From Rhabdothermincola_A sp041688815 (GTDB lineage: Bacteria > Actinomycetota > Acidimicrobiia > Acidimicrobiales > Acidimicrobilacustridaceae), in contig JBDNHK010000088.1 in the NCBI GenBank assembly GCA_041688815.1, forward strand, positions 1 to 12,680: 12,680 nt of DNA, read 5' to 3'. The position numbers and the translations under genes were made by a program. Positions 6,373-12,680 of this stretch are shown here, in pieces. The stretch's first letter is position 1, and the number at the start of each line of letters is the position of its first letter. The notes beneath the pieces were generated by a model. The model did no database searches, was not told the DNA's origin, and worked only from the letters and a program-made list of their open reading frames with translations.

Positions 6373-7176
6373 TCAGGTGCCGGTGAAGACGGGGTCGCGC
6401 TTCTCCAGGAAGGCGCGCGGACCTTCGGCGGCGTCGGAGGAGACCATCACCTTGCCGCCCTCGGCCATCTCGATGGAGAACGCCTCGGCTTCGGGCATGG
6501 CCTCGGTGTTGCGCAGCGTGGCCAGGATGCCCTTGACCGCCAGGGGGCCGTTGCGGGCGATGCGGTCGGCGATCTCGAGCGCCTTGGTCAGCGCCTCACC
6601 GTCGGGGACGACATGGTTGATGAGGCCGAGTTCCCGAGCCCTGGGTGCGGAGATGTCCTCGCCGGTGAGCAGCATCTCGGCGGCGATGGCGTAACCGACC
6701 TGGCGACGCAGCCTCACCGCCGAACCGGCCATCGGGAACAGGCCCCGCTGCACCTCGGTCACCCCGAACACCGCCGACTCGCCGGCGACGCGGATGTCGG
6801 TGCCCTGGAGGATCTCGGTGCCGCCGGCCCGGGCGTAGCCCTCGGCGGCCAGGATCACTGGCTTGGTGGGGCGGTAGGTCTTGAGCCAACCGCCGAGGAT
6901 GACCTCGGGCTGGTCCTTGAAGCGTTGCAACCACTCGTTGTCGACCACACCGGAGCGGAGACGGCCGATCTCGGCGAGGTCCATGCCGGCGCAGAACGTG
7001 TCGCCCTTGCCGGTGAGCACCGCGACCCGTAGGTCGTCGTCGGTGTCGAGTTGCACCCAGGCGTCGTAGAGGCGGCACAGCACCTCGGCGTTGGCGGCGT
7101 TCTTCTTCTCGGGTCGGTTGATGGTGATCACGAGGATCGGGCCTCGGGTCTCGACGAGCACCAGCGGTTCGGTCAT
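6373..7176 (-). CDS. Enoyl-CoA hydratase/isomerase family protein (both Glu kept)
   Basis: This encodes 267 residues from ATG 7176, chosen because AGGAGA lies eight bases before it. An in-frame ATG at 7197 (seven residues longer) has no ribosome binding site. The crotonase fold is clear: ITINRPEKKNAANAEV, then the oxyanion-hole segment TFCAGMDL at 60-67 and AEGYARAGGTEI at 111-122. Glu121 (GGTE) and Glu141 (GVTE) are 20 residues apart and match the two catalytic glutamates of rat mitochondrial hydratase (144 and 164). Hydration of trans-2-enoyl-CoA, a beta-oxidation step, is therefore chemically possible. It is divergent from a second crotonase gene and converges on the aldo/keto reductase. 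Substrate chain length or ring preference is not visible. Confidence 0.87.
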   Translation of the reverse strand: MTEPLVLVETRGPILVITINRPEKKNAANAEVLCRLYDAWVQLDTDDDLRVAVLTGKGDTFCAGMDLAEIGRLRSGVVDNEWLQRFKDQPEVILGGWLKTYRPTKPVILAAEGYARAGGTEILQGTDIRVAGESAVFGVTEVQRGLFPMAGSAVRLRRQVGYAIAAEMLLTGEDISAPRARELGLINHVVPDGEALTKALEIADRIARNGPLAVKGILATLRNTEAMPEAEAFSIEMAEGGKVMVSSDAAEGPRAFLEKRDPVFTGT

Positions 7177-7197
7177 CAGAGGGTTCTCCTGTGTCAT

Positions 7198-7260
7198 GGG
7201 GTAGCTGCGTAGCTGCGTAGCTGGGTAGCTCGGGGTAGCTCGGGGTAGCTCGGGTAGCTG
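7198..7260. repeat. Degenerate tandem repeat of GTAGCT units
   Basis: Seven copies of a GTAGCT-containing unit follow one another. The first three are spaced by 8 bp (GTAGCTGC, GTAGCTGC, GTAGCTGG). The middle ones are spaced by about 10 bp (GGTAGCTCGG repeated), then a final GTAGCTGG. On the minus strand the units read AGCTACCC or AGCTACGC. The array sits directly upstream of the crotonase gene starting at 7176, in the position of its leader or promoter. Copy-number change here could alter expression, but that is inference. Confidence 0.8.
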
Positions 7261-7279
7261 GCGTGCCCACGGCCGCCCG

Positions 7280-7310
7280 GGGCCCTGATCCTGTCATCCC
7301 TTCAGGGTCC
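7280..7310. repeat. Hairpin in the divergent intergenic region
   Basis: GGGCCCTGA at 7280-7288 pairs with TCAGGGTCC at 7302-7310. This gives a 9-bp stem (one G-T pair) with a 13-base loop. It lies between two divergently transcribed crotonase genes. No T-run follows on either strand, so a terminator is not favoured. It may be a regulatory or dispersed repeat element. Bases 7311-7400 show no gene or other clear signal. Confidence 0.45.
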
Positions 7311-7402
7311 GCGATTCCCGCCTCACGTCGCTCACTCTGCAGAGCGGTGTCGGGGTTCAACTCATCGGGCCGGCCGGCTGCTTTGGCCCGCCGACACGGG
7401 GC

Positions 7403-7416
7403 TGACGCACGTGTCA
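7403..7416. promoter_or_regulatory. Candidate operator TGAC-N6-GTCA
   Basis: An inverted repeat TGAC at 7403-7406 and GTCA at 7413-7416 brackets six bases that include CACGTG (7408-7413). The size and symmetry would suit a TetR- or GntR-type dimer, and acyl-CoA gene pairs are often controlled that way. No regulator gene is in the window. One short palindrome in GC-rich DNA can also arise by chance. Confidence 0.25.
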
Positions 7417-7418
7417 AA

Positions 7419-7442
7419 ATCGCGAGGGGAATCGCGAGGGGA
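7419..7442. repeat. Perfect 12-bp tandem duplication
   Basis: ATCGCGAGGGGA occurs twice in immediate succession (7419-7430 and 7431-7442). Each copy carries a purine-rich AGGGGA that looks like a ribosome binding site. The duplication is just before the short SDR-like coding scrap, so it may be the old leader of that gene. Confidence 0.75.
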
Positions 7443-7447
7443 AGGGC

Positions 7448-7525
7448 TACTTCCGTGTCCCCACCGATCCCATCCGACTGGTCGACGGCAAGGTCGCCGT
7501 CGTGACCGGCGCGGGCCGGGAGGTC
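7448..7525 (+). pseudogene. N-terminal scrap of a short-chain dehydrogenase gene
   Basis: In the frame running through 7481 the plus strand reads YFRVPTDPIRLVDGKVAVVT and then GAGR. The string L-x-G-K-V-A-V-V-T-G-A-G-R is the first strand and the start of the glycine-rich NAD(P)-binding loop of short-chain dehydrogenases. The usual next residues (G-I-G) are replaced by EVF, and no SDR sequence follows. The frame closes at a TGA overlapping the start of the crotonase at 7606. An SDR gene seems to have been deleted here, leaving about 26 codons. The match is short, so confidence is moderate. Confidence 0.45.
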
Positions 7526-7605
7526 TTTCGCACGTGGATGGTCGCGACTGGCATCATGCGACCACGAGTGCGTCGTCCGAGGCGCCCGATGGGGGAGAGC
7601 AACAC

Positions 7606-8430
7606 ATGACCGATTGGGTGCTGATCGACCAGCCCGCGCCGCACGTCAAGCGCATCACCATGAACCGTCCCGAGAAGCGCAACGCGCTGAACCACCCGTT
7701 GCGGGGCGCCATCCTCGAAGCCCTGTACGCAGGGGACCGGGACGACGATGTCCACGTGCAGATCATCCGGGGTGCCGGCCCGTCCTTCTCGGCCGGCTAC
7801 GACCTCGCCAACGGCAACGAGGGCTATGAGTATCCCTTCTACACGCCCGGGGGCGAAGGCCAGTGGCCCCGTCACGTCACCGAGGGCTGGATGGGCATCT
7901 GGGACCTGGCCAAGCCGGTGATCGCCCAGGTGCACGGCTTCTGCCTCGCCGGCGGCAGTGAGCTCGCTACCGGCTGCGACCTCGTGTACATCGCCGAGGA
8001 TGCCCAGATGGGCTACCCGGCGGTGCGCTTCGGCGTGCCGGACATGCACTTCCACGCCTGGTTCCTCGGCATGCGTCGGGCGATGGAGATGATGGTGACG
8101 GGGGACTCGGTGACCGGCGTCGAAGCCGTCGCCGAAGGTTGGGCCAACCGGGCGTTCCCGGCCGATCAACTCGACGCCCAGACCCTCAAGATGGCGGAGC
8201 GCATCGCCGCGCTGCCACCGGAGGTCGTGCAGCTCAACAAGCGGGTGGTCCACCGCCAGATGGACCACATGGGCATGCGAGCGGGCATTCGCGCCGGTAC
8301 CGAGTTGTGCGGATTGGGCACGCACACCAAGGCCATGGCCGAGTTCGTCGGCGCCTCACGCGAGAAGGGTCTCACCGCCGCCCTGAGCGAGCGCGACGAA
8401 AAGTTCGGCGACTACCGCACCTCGACCTGA
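7606..8430 (+). CDS. Crotonase-family protein lacking the second catalytic Glu
   Basis: This encodes 274 residues. ATG 7606 is chosen because GGGGGAG lies at 7591-7597; the frame is open farther upstream but that part is not protein-like. Crotonase marks are RITMNRPEKRNALNHPL at 16-32, oxyanion segment SFSAGYDL at 60-67, and KPVIAQVHGFCLAGGSELAT at 103-122. Glu119 (GGSE) matches the first catalytic Glu. The second Glu position is Ala139 in MGYPAVRFG, so simple hydratase chemistry is doubtful. Isomerase, C-C hydrolase or another CoA-ester reaction is more likely. A distinctive stretch HFHAWFLGMRRAMEMMVTGD follows at 148-167. A glutaredoxin-like gene begins 51 bp downstream on the same strand. 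Confidence 0.85.
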   Translation: MTDWVLIDQPAPHVKRITMNRPEKRNALNHPLRGAILEALYAGDRDDDVHVQIIRGAGPSFSAGYDLANGNEGYEYPFYTPGGEGQWPRHVTEGWMGIWDLAKPVIAQVHGFCLAGGSELATGCDLVYIAEDAQMGYPAVRFGVPDMHFHAWFLGMRRAMEMMVTGDSVTGVEAVAEGWANRAFPADQLDAQTLKMAERIAALPPEVVQLNKRVVHRQMDHMGMRAGIRAGTELCGLGTHTKAMAEFVGASREKGLTAALSERDEKFGDYRTST

Positions 8431-8481
8431 GATCGGCTCCCCGGGGAACGAAACCGTGACTGTGGCGGTTGCACTTCGGGC

Positions 8482-8766
8482 ATGACAGACCTGGAGGCCC
8501 CATCGCCCACCGGACCCACCGTGACCGTCTACTGGCGTCCCGGGTGCGGGTCCTGCTCGGTGCTGCGTCGCCGGCTCCAGAAGGCCGCGCTGCCGACGGT
8601 GGAGATCAACATCTGGGAGGACCCGCAGGCCGCGGCGTTCGTGCGGAGTCATGCCCGGGGGAACGAGACGGTGCCCACGGTCGACGTCGATGGAACGGTC
8701 GTGGTGAATCCCTCGGCCCGGGCCGTGATCGAGTTGGCCCGAGCCGCAGGTGTTGAGGTGCCGTGA
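8482..8766 (+). CDS. Glutaredoxin/mycoredoxin-like thiol oxidoreductase
   Basis: This encodes 94 residues with a thioredoxin fold. After a short N-terminal tail, VTVYWRPGCGSCSVLRRRL at 14-32 holds the C-x-x-C active site (Cys22-Gly-Ser-Cys25). The cis-Pro motif TVP is at 63-65, followed by VDVDGTVVVNPS, the usual last strands. Such small proteins reduce disulfides or mixed disulfides with mycothiol or a related thiol in the cytoplasm. The CGSC centre differs from the CGYC/CPYC usual in mycoredoxins and glutaredoxins. No strong ribosome binding site is seen before ATG 8482, and 51 bp separate it from the crotonase. It may be co-transcribed with that gene. It converges on the UbiB gene with a 9-bp gap. 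Confidence 0.82.
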   Translation: MTDLEAPSPTGPTVTVYWRPGCGSCSVLRRRLQKAALPTVEINIWEDPQAAAFVRSHARGNETVPTVDVDGTVVVNPSARAVIELARAAGVEVP

Positions 8767-8775
8767 CGCCGAGAT

Positions 8776-10749
8776 TCAACTGCGCCCGTCGCGGACCACG
8801 CCAGCCACGATCCGCAGCGTGAACACCGCCGAGACTGCCAGTCCGATGTAGCCGAGGACCTCGTCGACGGTCACCTCCCGGCCATCGGCGCCGGACCGCA
8901 ACAACAGCACCGAACCGATGCCGAGGGACGCAGCCAGAAGGGCCAGCACGGCCCGGTTCACCAGGGTGGTGATCGTGTCGACGTCGTCCTGGTTGCTGAG
9001 CAGCGACATACGGAAGGACAAGCGACCCTGCGTGGCCTGGCCCATGAGCTCGTCGAGGCGCTGGGGGATGCGGCGAAGACGCGGAAGCTGCAGCATCGCC
9101 TCGGCCTCAGCCGCCTCCCGGAGCGACCCGTCCGTGAGGTCCGGGCCCACGAGGTTCTTGGCTTCGGCCATGGCCGCGTCGACCAGGGAGAAGTCCGGGT
9201 CGATGGCCCCGAGGGTTCCTTCGAGGGTGACGAGCATCCGACCGAGGCTCGCCATCCATCGTGGGGGTCGCAGACCGAAGTCGGCGAGGATGCTGATCAG
9301 GTCCTCGAACATCGAGGCGTCGATTCCACCCGCCGTCGTCGTGTGCTGAGTGAGGAACTGGTCGATGGCGCGATCGAGGGCGGCGGCGTCGATGCCATCA
9401 GTGATGATGCCAGCCGGCTCCAGCGATTGCCGCAGCAACGAAGCGTCACCGGATGTCGCGCCCACCATCACCTGCATGACCACGGACCGCTGCTGCTTGC
9501 TGAGTCGACCCACGGCACCGAGGTCGATCAGCACGATCGTGCTGTCTTTTTCCACCAGGATGTTCCCCGGGTGAGGGTCGGCGTGGAACACCCCGGCCCG
9601 GAAGAGATGCTGAAGCGTCACTCTCAGGAGGCGCTGTGCCACCTCGACCGGGTCATGGCCCGACGCGACGATTCCCGCGACGTCACTGATCGGGACTCCG
9701 TCGACGCGTTCTTCCACGAGCAGCTTCGACGAGGTGTGTTGGTGGTCGATCCAGGGGATCCTCACGCCTGAGTCGGGTGGGGTGGCCGCGGCGAGCAGGG
9801 CGGCGTTGGCTGCCTCGCGTCCGAAGTCGAGCTCCTCGCGGATGCCGTCGAGGAACTCCTCCGCGAGGTCGGTGGGGCTCAGGCGCGTTCCGATCGTGGT
9901 ACGCCGTTCGGCCAGCCCTGCGAGTTGCAACAGGGCGGCGCTGTCGCGTTCGATGAGTCGGTCGAGCCCTGGTCGCTGGGCCTTGACCACCGCCCGTCGG
10001 CCGTCGGCCGTGGTGACGGCGTAGACCTGGGCGATCGAGGCGCTGGCGATCGGGTCCCAGTCGAACTCCGAGAAGACCTCGTGAACGGGACATCCCAACT
10101 CCGCCTCGACCAGGCGGCGAACGTCCGTCTCGTCGGCGGGCAAAGCCGCTGACCGCAGCAGGGCGAGCTCGTCGCACAGCGCGACCGGTAGAAGGTCGGA
10201 TCGGGTCGAGGCCACCTGCCCCAGCTTCACGAAGAGGCCTCCGGCCTGTTCGAGGGTGGAGCGGAGGCGGGGTCCGAACTCTGTCACCGAGAGCGGGTCG
10301 GCGAGGTCCCAGCGACGAGAGAGCAGACCATTGGCCCGGGCCAGCCCGAGCAACTCACGGTATCGGCTCACCGGTGACAGGGCATCGGTCACGCCGGCCC
10401 CGCGGCGGAGGCCGATGAGTCCGGCGGCGGTGCCCCTGGAGAGAGTGCCGGGCGGGCGCAGCAGATCGATGCCCACGGCAACGACCATGGTCAGGATCGT
10501 GCCGAAGACGAGCGTGAGCCCGACCATCGCCCACGTGCGCCAGTCCCACTCGGTCACCAAGCCGGCGAAAACGACGGCGAGGGCAAAACCGACGAGTCCC
10601 GAGAGCACCATGGCGACCCAGCCCCGCGCCGTGCCGAGGAGCCTTCCGGCCACCCAGGTGACCGCGACACCGCCGGGGGGAACGAGGAGCACCCAGACCG
10701 CGACGGTGCTCCACATGATCTCGGCCATGACGACGGTTCCAGGATTCAT
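8776..10749 (-). CDS. ABC1/UbiB (AarF)-family atypical kinase with terminal membrane segments
   Basis: This encodes 657 residues. Three hydrophobic segments lie at about 14-36, 43-65 and 73-95. The kinase-like core follows: the family's K-x-G-Q motif at 175-178 (FVKLGQVASTRSDLLP), alanine-rich loop ASAS at 235-238, and the ATP lysine in VVKAQRP (Lys256). It also has EELDF at 305-309, catalytic HADPHPGN at 389-396 and metal-binding DLG at 409-411 where most kinases have DFG. Two more membrane segments lie at 599-617 and 631-652. Family members support isoprenoid quinone or lipid metabolism and hydrolyse ATP; a role in menaquinone or lipid handling is inference. Start 10749 is supported by TAACGT nine bases upstream; ATG 10728 is an alternative. 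It follows the transporter gene by 66 bp. Confidence 0.88.
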   Translation of the reverse strand: MNPGTVVMAEIMWSTVAVWVLLVPPGGVAVTWVAGRLLGTARGWVAMVLSGLVGFALAVVFAGLVTEWDWRTWAMVGLTLVFGTILTMVVAVGIDLLRPPGTLSRGTAAGLIGLRRGAGVTDALSPVSRYRELLGLARANGLLSRRWDLADPLSVTEFGPRLRSTLEQAGGLFVKLGQVASTRSDLLPVALCDELALLRSAALPADETDVRRLVEAELGCPVHEVFSEFDWDPIASASIAQVYAVTTADGRRAVVKAQRPGLDRLIERDSAALLQLAGLAERRTTIGTRLSPTDLAEEFLDGIREELDFGREAANAALLAAATPPDSGVRIPWIDHQHTSSKLLVEERVDGVPISDVAGIVASGHDPVEVAQRLLRVTLQHLFRAGVFHADPHPGNILVEKDSTIVLIDLGAVGRLSKQQRSVVMQVMVGATSGDASLLRQSLEPAGIITDGIDAAALDRAIDQFLTQHTTTAGGIDASMFEDLISILADFGLRPPRWMASLGRMLVTLEGTLGAIDPDFSLVDAAMAEAKNLVGPDLTDGSLREAAEAEAMLQLPRLRRIPQRLDELMGQATQGRLSFRMSLLSNQDDVDTITTLVNRAVLALLAASLGIGSVLLLRSGADGREVTVDEVLGYIGLAVSAVFTLRIVAGVVRDGRS

Positions 10750-10758
10750 GCAGGCGGA

Positions 10759-10764
10759 ACGTTA
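10759..10764 (-). promoter_or_regulatory. Candidate -10 box of the UbiB-family gene
   Basis: On the minus strand TAACGT is followed by nine bases and the ATG at 10749. This would give a message with no leader or only a few bases of it. An AGGAG lies 15 bases before the ATG, too far to serve well as a ribosome binding site. No -35 box is clear. Confidence 0.3.
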
Positions 10765-10792
10765 CTCCTCGGCATCTCGTCGTCTTCCCGAT

Positions 10793-10809
10793 CGACTCGG
10801 ACCGAGTCG
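10793..10809. repeat. Palindrome between transporter stop and UbiB-family start
   Basis: CGACTCGG (10793-10800), one base, CCGAGTCG (10802-10809) form a near-perfect palindrome. As RNA it could fold with a 6-bp stem and 5-base loop. It lies seven bases after the transporter stop codon on the minus strand and about 30 bp upstream of the UbiB -10 candidate. It could be a weak terminator without a T-run or an operator. Confidence 0.3.
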
Positions 10810-10815
10810 CACCCG

Positions 10816-12354
10816 TCAGTCGGTTGAGACCGAACGTGATCTGGGCCGATCGGAGCGGAGGTCGGGCATCACGATGTTCTCGGGATCAGCGACCGGTATG
10901 GGGTGGAGAGCGGTTCGGCTGTGGCGGGGGAGGAACAGGTAGAGGCCGAACTGCAGGGCGCAGAGGCCGAGGCTCAGCCAGAGGGTGGCGGCCAAGCCGT
11001 CCACGTAGGCGGCTTCGGTGTCGGAGCCTCCGATCGTCCCGAAGAACACCATGCCGAAAACGGCGATACCCACCGCACTGGCCAACTGCAAGACGGTGGA
11101 CTGCACCCCCGCCGCGCTGCCAGCCTCGGCCCCGGGGATCTCGCCCAGCGTGATGGCGATGGACGCCGAGATCGAGATTCCGAGCGCGAAGCCCAGGAGG
11201 ACCAGCCCGGGCACGAGGTGGATGGGTTCGAGCGACGAGGGGCCGAGCTCGATGACTGCGAGCAGCATGCCGGCGGCGGCCGCGGTCAGGATCGCTCCGA
11301 CCGCGATGCTGAACCGGCCCACCGAGCGCAGCAGTGGCGCGGCCACGAGGGAGCCGAACATGTTGGCGAAGGGGATCGGTGCGGTGAGCAGTGCCGCCTG
11401 CAGGGCGGTGCGGTCGAAGCCGTTCTGGAGGGTGAGGGTCACGAACACGACCCCCGCGAACGAGAGCAGACCGGTGACCACGCCGATGATGTTGCCAACG
11501 CGAAAGGTCTTGATCGTGAAGAGGCTGGGGTTCACCAGCGGCTGCTGGCCCCGACGTACCAGCCGTCGCTCGACGGCGACGAACACCATCGCCATCGGAA
11601 CCGAGGTCACGAGCATGGCCAGCATCCACGCCGGCCAGCCGGCATCCTGCCCCTGGATGAGGGGGAACAGGATCAACAGGCTGGTCACGGCCAGGAGCCC
11701 TGCCCCCAGGCCGTCGACGCGCCCACCCATCGGCTGGGGAGGGGACGGCAGGAGCCGGGCCGCCACCGGCCAGGCCACGAGCCCGAGGGGCATGAAGACG
11801 AGGAAGGTCCACCTCCATCCGAGGCCGAGCGCGTCGATGCTGATGAGCGCTCCGGTGACGAGCTGACCGACCATGAAGGCGAATGCGGCGATGGTCATGA
11901 ACACGGCAAGAGCCCGATTGCGAGCGTGGTCGCGGTAGGTGCGCTGGATCGTGGCCAGGAGTTGCGGTGAGGCGATGCCGCCGGCCACTCCTTGCAGCAA
12001 GCGGGCGATCAGCACCACGCCGACGGTGGGGGCGAGGGCACCGAGGAGCGTGGCCAGGACGAAGCCGCCGAAGCCGAGAAGGAGCAGCCGGCGGCTGCCG
12101 TAGATGTCGCCGAGGCGACCACCGAGCACCAGGACCAGGGCGAAGCCGAGCATGAAAAGTGCGGCGAACCATTGGATCGCCCCATCGCTGGCTCCGAGGC
12201 CCTCTTGCACCGCGGGCAGGGCGATGCCGGCCGAGCCCATGGCGATGATCATGGCGAACTGCAACACCACCACGATGACGAAGGGCCGTTCGCGCAACGA
12301 CGTCCCGGCGACGGCTGGAGGGCTACCCGCGACGGGTTCTGCTTCGATCACCAC
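10816..12354 (-). CDS. Major facilitator transporter, DHA2-type (about 14 membrane helices)
   Basis: This encodes 512 residues from GTG 12354, preceded nine bases earlier by GGGGGA. An in-frame ATG at 12411 would add 19 arginine-rich residues and lacks a ribosome binding site. The protein is hydrophobic throughout, with a pattern suiting 14 helices. The cytoplasmic loop 2-3 motif A is GGRLGDIYGSRR at 78-89. The fifth-helix region, usually an antiporter G-x-x-x-G-P motif C, reads AFMVGQLVTGALI and lacks the canonical Pro. The C-terminus has a charged tail of about 35 residues. DHA2 proteins export drugs or other amphiphiles using the proton gradient; substrate is unknown. No TetR or MarR regulator is adjacent. 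The downstream UbiB-family gene may be partly co-transcribed. Confidence 0.87.
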   Translation of the reverse strand: MVIEAEPVAGSPPAVAGTSLRERPFVIVVVLQFAMIIAMGSAGIALPAVQEGLGASDGAIQWFAALFMLGFALVLVLGGRLGDIYGSRRLLLLGFGGFVLATLLGALAPTVGVVLIARLLQGVAGGIASPQLLATIQRTYRDHARNRALAVFMTIAAFAFMVGQLVTGALISIDALGLGWRWTFLVFMPLGLVAWPVAARLLPSPPQPMGGRVDGLGAGLLAVTSLLILFPLIQGQDAGWPAWMLAMLVTSVPMAMVFVAVERRLVRRGQQPLVNPSLFTIKTFRVGNIIGVVTGLLSFAGVVFVTLTLQNGFDRTALQAALLTAPIPFANMFGSLVAAPLLRSVGRFSIAVGAILTAAAAGMLLAVIELGPSSLEPIHLVPGLVLLGFALGISISASIAITLGEIPGAEAGSAAGVQSTVLQLASAVGIAVFGMVFFGTIGGSDTEAAYVDGLAATLWLSLGLCALQFGLYLFLPRHSRTALHPIPVADPENIVMPDLRSDRPRSRSVSTD

Positions 12355-12465
12355 CGCAGTCGTTCCCCCATGCCGGACGCATGATGGCGCAGAGGCGGCC
12401 CGACGTCCCATTCGTCATCTTTGGGGGCAGGCCTCGGCGGGGGTCGCTCCCCTGCGGTCCGGGTA

Positions 12466-12680
12466 TCAGGAATTGAAGTGGCGCCAGTAGTCCTGTTGGG
12501 GGCGGCCCTCGCCGAGGGTCCGGAACAGGTAGGACTGCAGGGCCGACTCCCGGGAAACGAACTCCACGCCGTAGCGAGCCACGTCCGGGCGTTCGGTCAC
12601 CTCGCTCCGGCACACCCGCACCACCGTGTACTCGTCCTCCAATCGTATCTGGGCTTCGGCTCCGATCTCGACAGGGAGGC
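12466..12680 (-). CDS. Probable PilZ-domain protein, C-terminal part (cut by window edge)
   Basis: An open minus-strand frame enters from the right edge and stops at TGA 12466-12468. The about 70 visible residues read LPVEIGAEAQIRLEDEYTVV, then RVCRSEVTERPDVARYGVEF, VSRESALQSYLFRTLGEGRP and QQDYWRHFNS. The layout (strand, short loop, R-V-x-R strand, then Y-G-V-E-F) is the back half of a PilZ beta-barrel, and a C-terminal helix follows. PilZ domains bind cyclic di-GMP through R-x-x-x-R and D/N-x-S-x-x-G motifs, which would lie upstream and outside the window. So nucleotide binding cannot be judged. It is on the same strand as the transporter, with 111 bp between its stop and the transporter start. 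Confidence 0.5.
   Translation of the reverse strand, partial: LPVEIGAEAQIRLEDEYTVVRVCRSEVTERPDVARYGVEFVSRESALQSYLFRTLGEGRPQQDYWRHFNS

Noticed and set aside
6307..7032. Plus-strand frame of about 241 residues
   Set aside because: It is antisense to the first crotonase and has composition typical of a shadow frame.
7198..7260. CRISPR array
   Set aside because: Units are only 8-10 bp with no spacers of 30 bp or more and no cas gene nearby.
7411..7605. N-terminal extension of the second crotonase to a GTG at 7411
   Set aside because: The added 65 residues have shadow-like composition and overlap the SDR scrap in another frame. A good ribosome binding site precedes ATG 7606, where the crotonase fold begins.
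8438..8447. Palindrome TCCCCGGGGA after the second crotonase
   Set aside because: It is short and has no loop or T-run; chance is likely at this GC content.
10886..12172. Long minus- and plus-strand frames overlapping the transporter
   Set aside because: They are arginine/proline-rich or acidic low-complexity translations of the transporter gene in other frames; the transporter frame has clear membrane helices and motif A.

Overview
The window is high-GC DNA with actinobacterial-style protein sequences. The metabolic genes and several TAnnnT hexamers placed only 6-9 nt before start codons (apparent leaderless promoters) fit Actinomycetota, perhaps Acidimicrobiia. The class is an inference from style, not from a marker gene. 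No tRNA, rRNA or CRISPR array was seen.

Left third (1 to about 3100): a decay zone. On the minus strand there is a possible ISL3-like 3' coding scrap at the very edge. Next come the end of an IS21 element with its repeated terminal boxes and the last codons of istB. The left end of an ISL3 element follows, with an internally deleted transposase. Then come two partial IS3 elements joined head to tail, and the C-terminal part of a large serine recombinase with a deletion and a frameshift. After this debris stands an apparently intact small membrane protein (DUF6790-like, 2049-2537). It is followed by a pair of perfect hairpins, an orphan piece of a GH38 alpha-mannosidase-like gene, and an ankyrin-repeat gene whose N-terminus may be missing.

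Middle (3875 to 8766): catabolic and redox genes. A Baeyer-Villiger-type flavin monooxygenase is followed by an aldo/keto reductase on the plus strand. The reductase meets a crotonase-family gene tail to tail. A 429-bp divergent region then holds a degenerate tandem repeat, a hairpin, a possible operator, a 12-bp duplication and what looks like the first codons of a lost SDR gene. A second crotonase gene and a glutaredoxin-like gene follow. The enzyme set (oxygenase, ketone/aldehyde reductase, two acyl-CoA enzymes) would suit oxidation of a cyclic or ketone-bearing lipid-like substrate, but nothing in the sequence names that substrate. The two crotonases differ at a catalytic position and probably do not catalyse the same reaction.

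Right third (8776 to end), all on the minus strand: an ABC1/UbiB-family kinase-like membrane protein, upstream of it a DHA2-type major facilitator transporter, and at the edge the C-terminal part of a probable PilZ-domain protein.

I do not see a convincing new multi-gene system. The most informative points are the layered insertion-sequence wreckage, the Glu-to-Ala change in the second crotonase, the SDR and GH38 gene scraps, and the structured divergent region.
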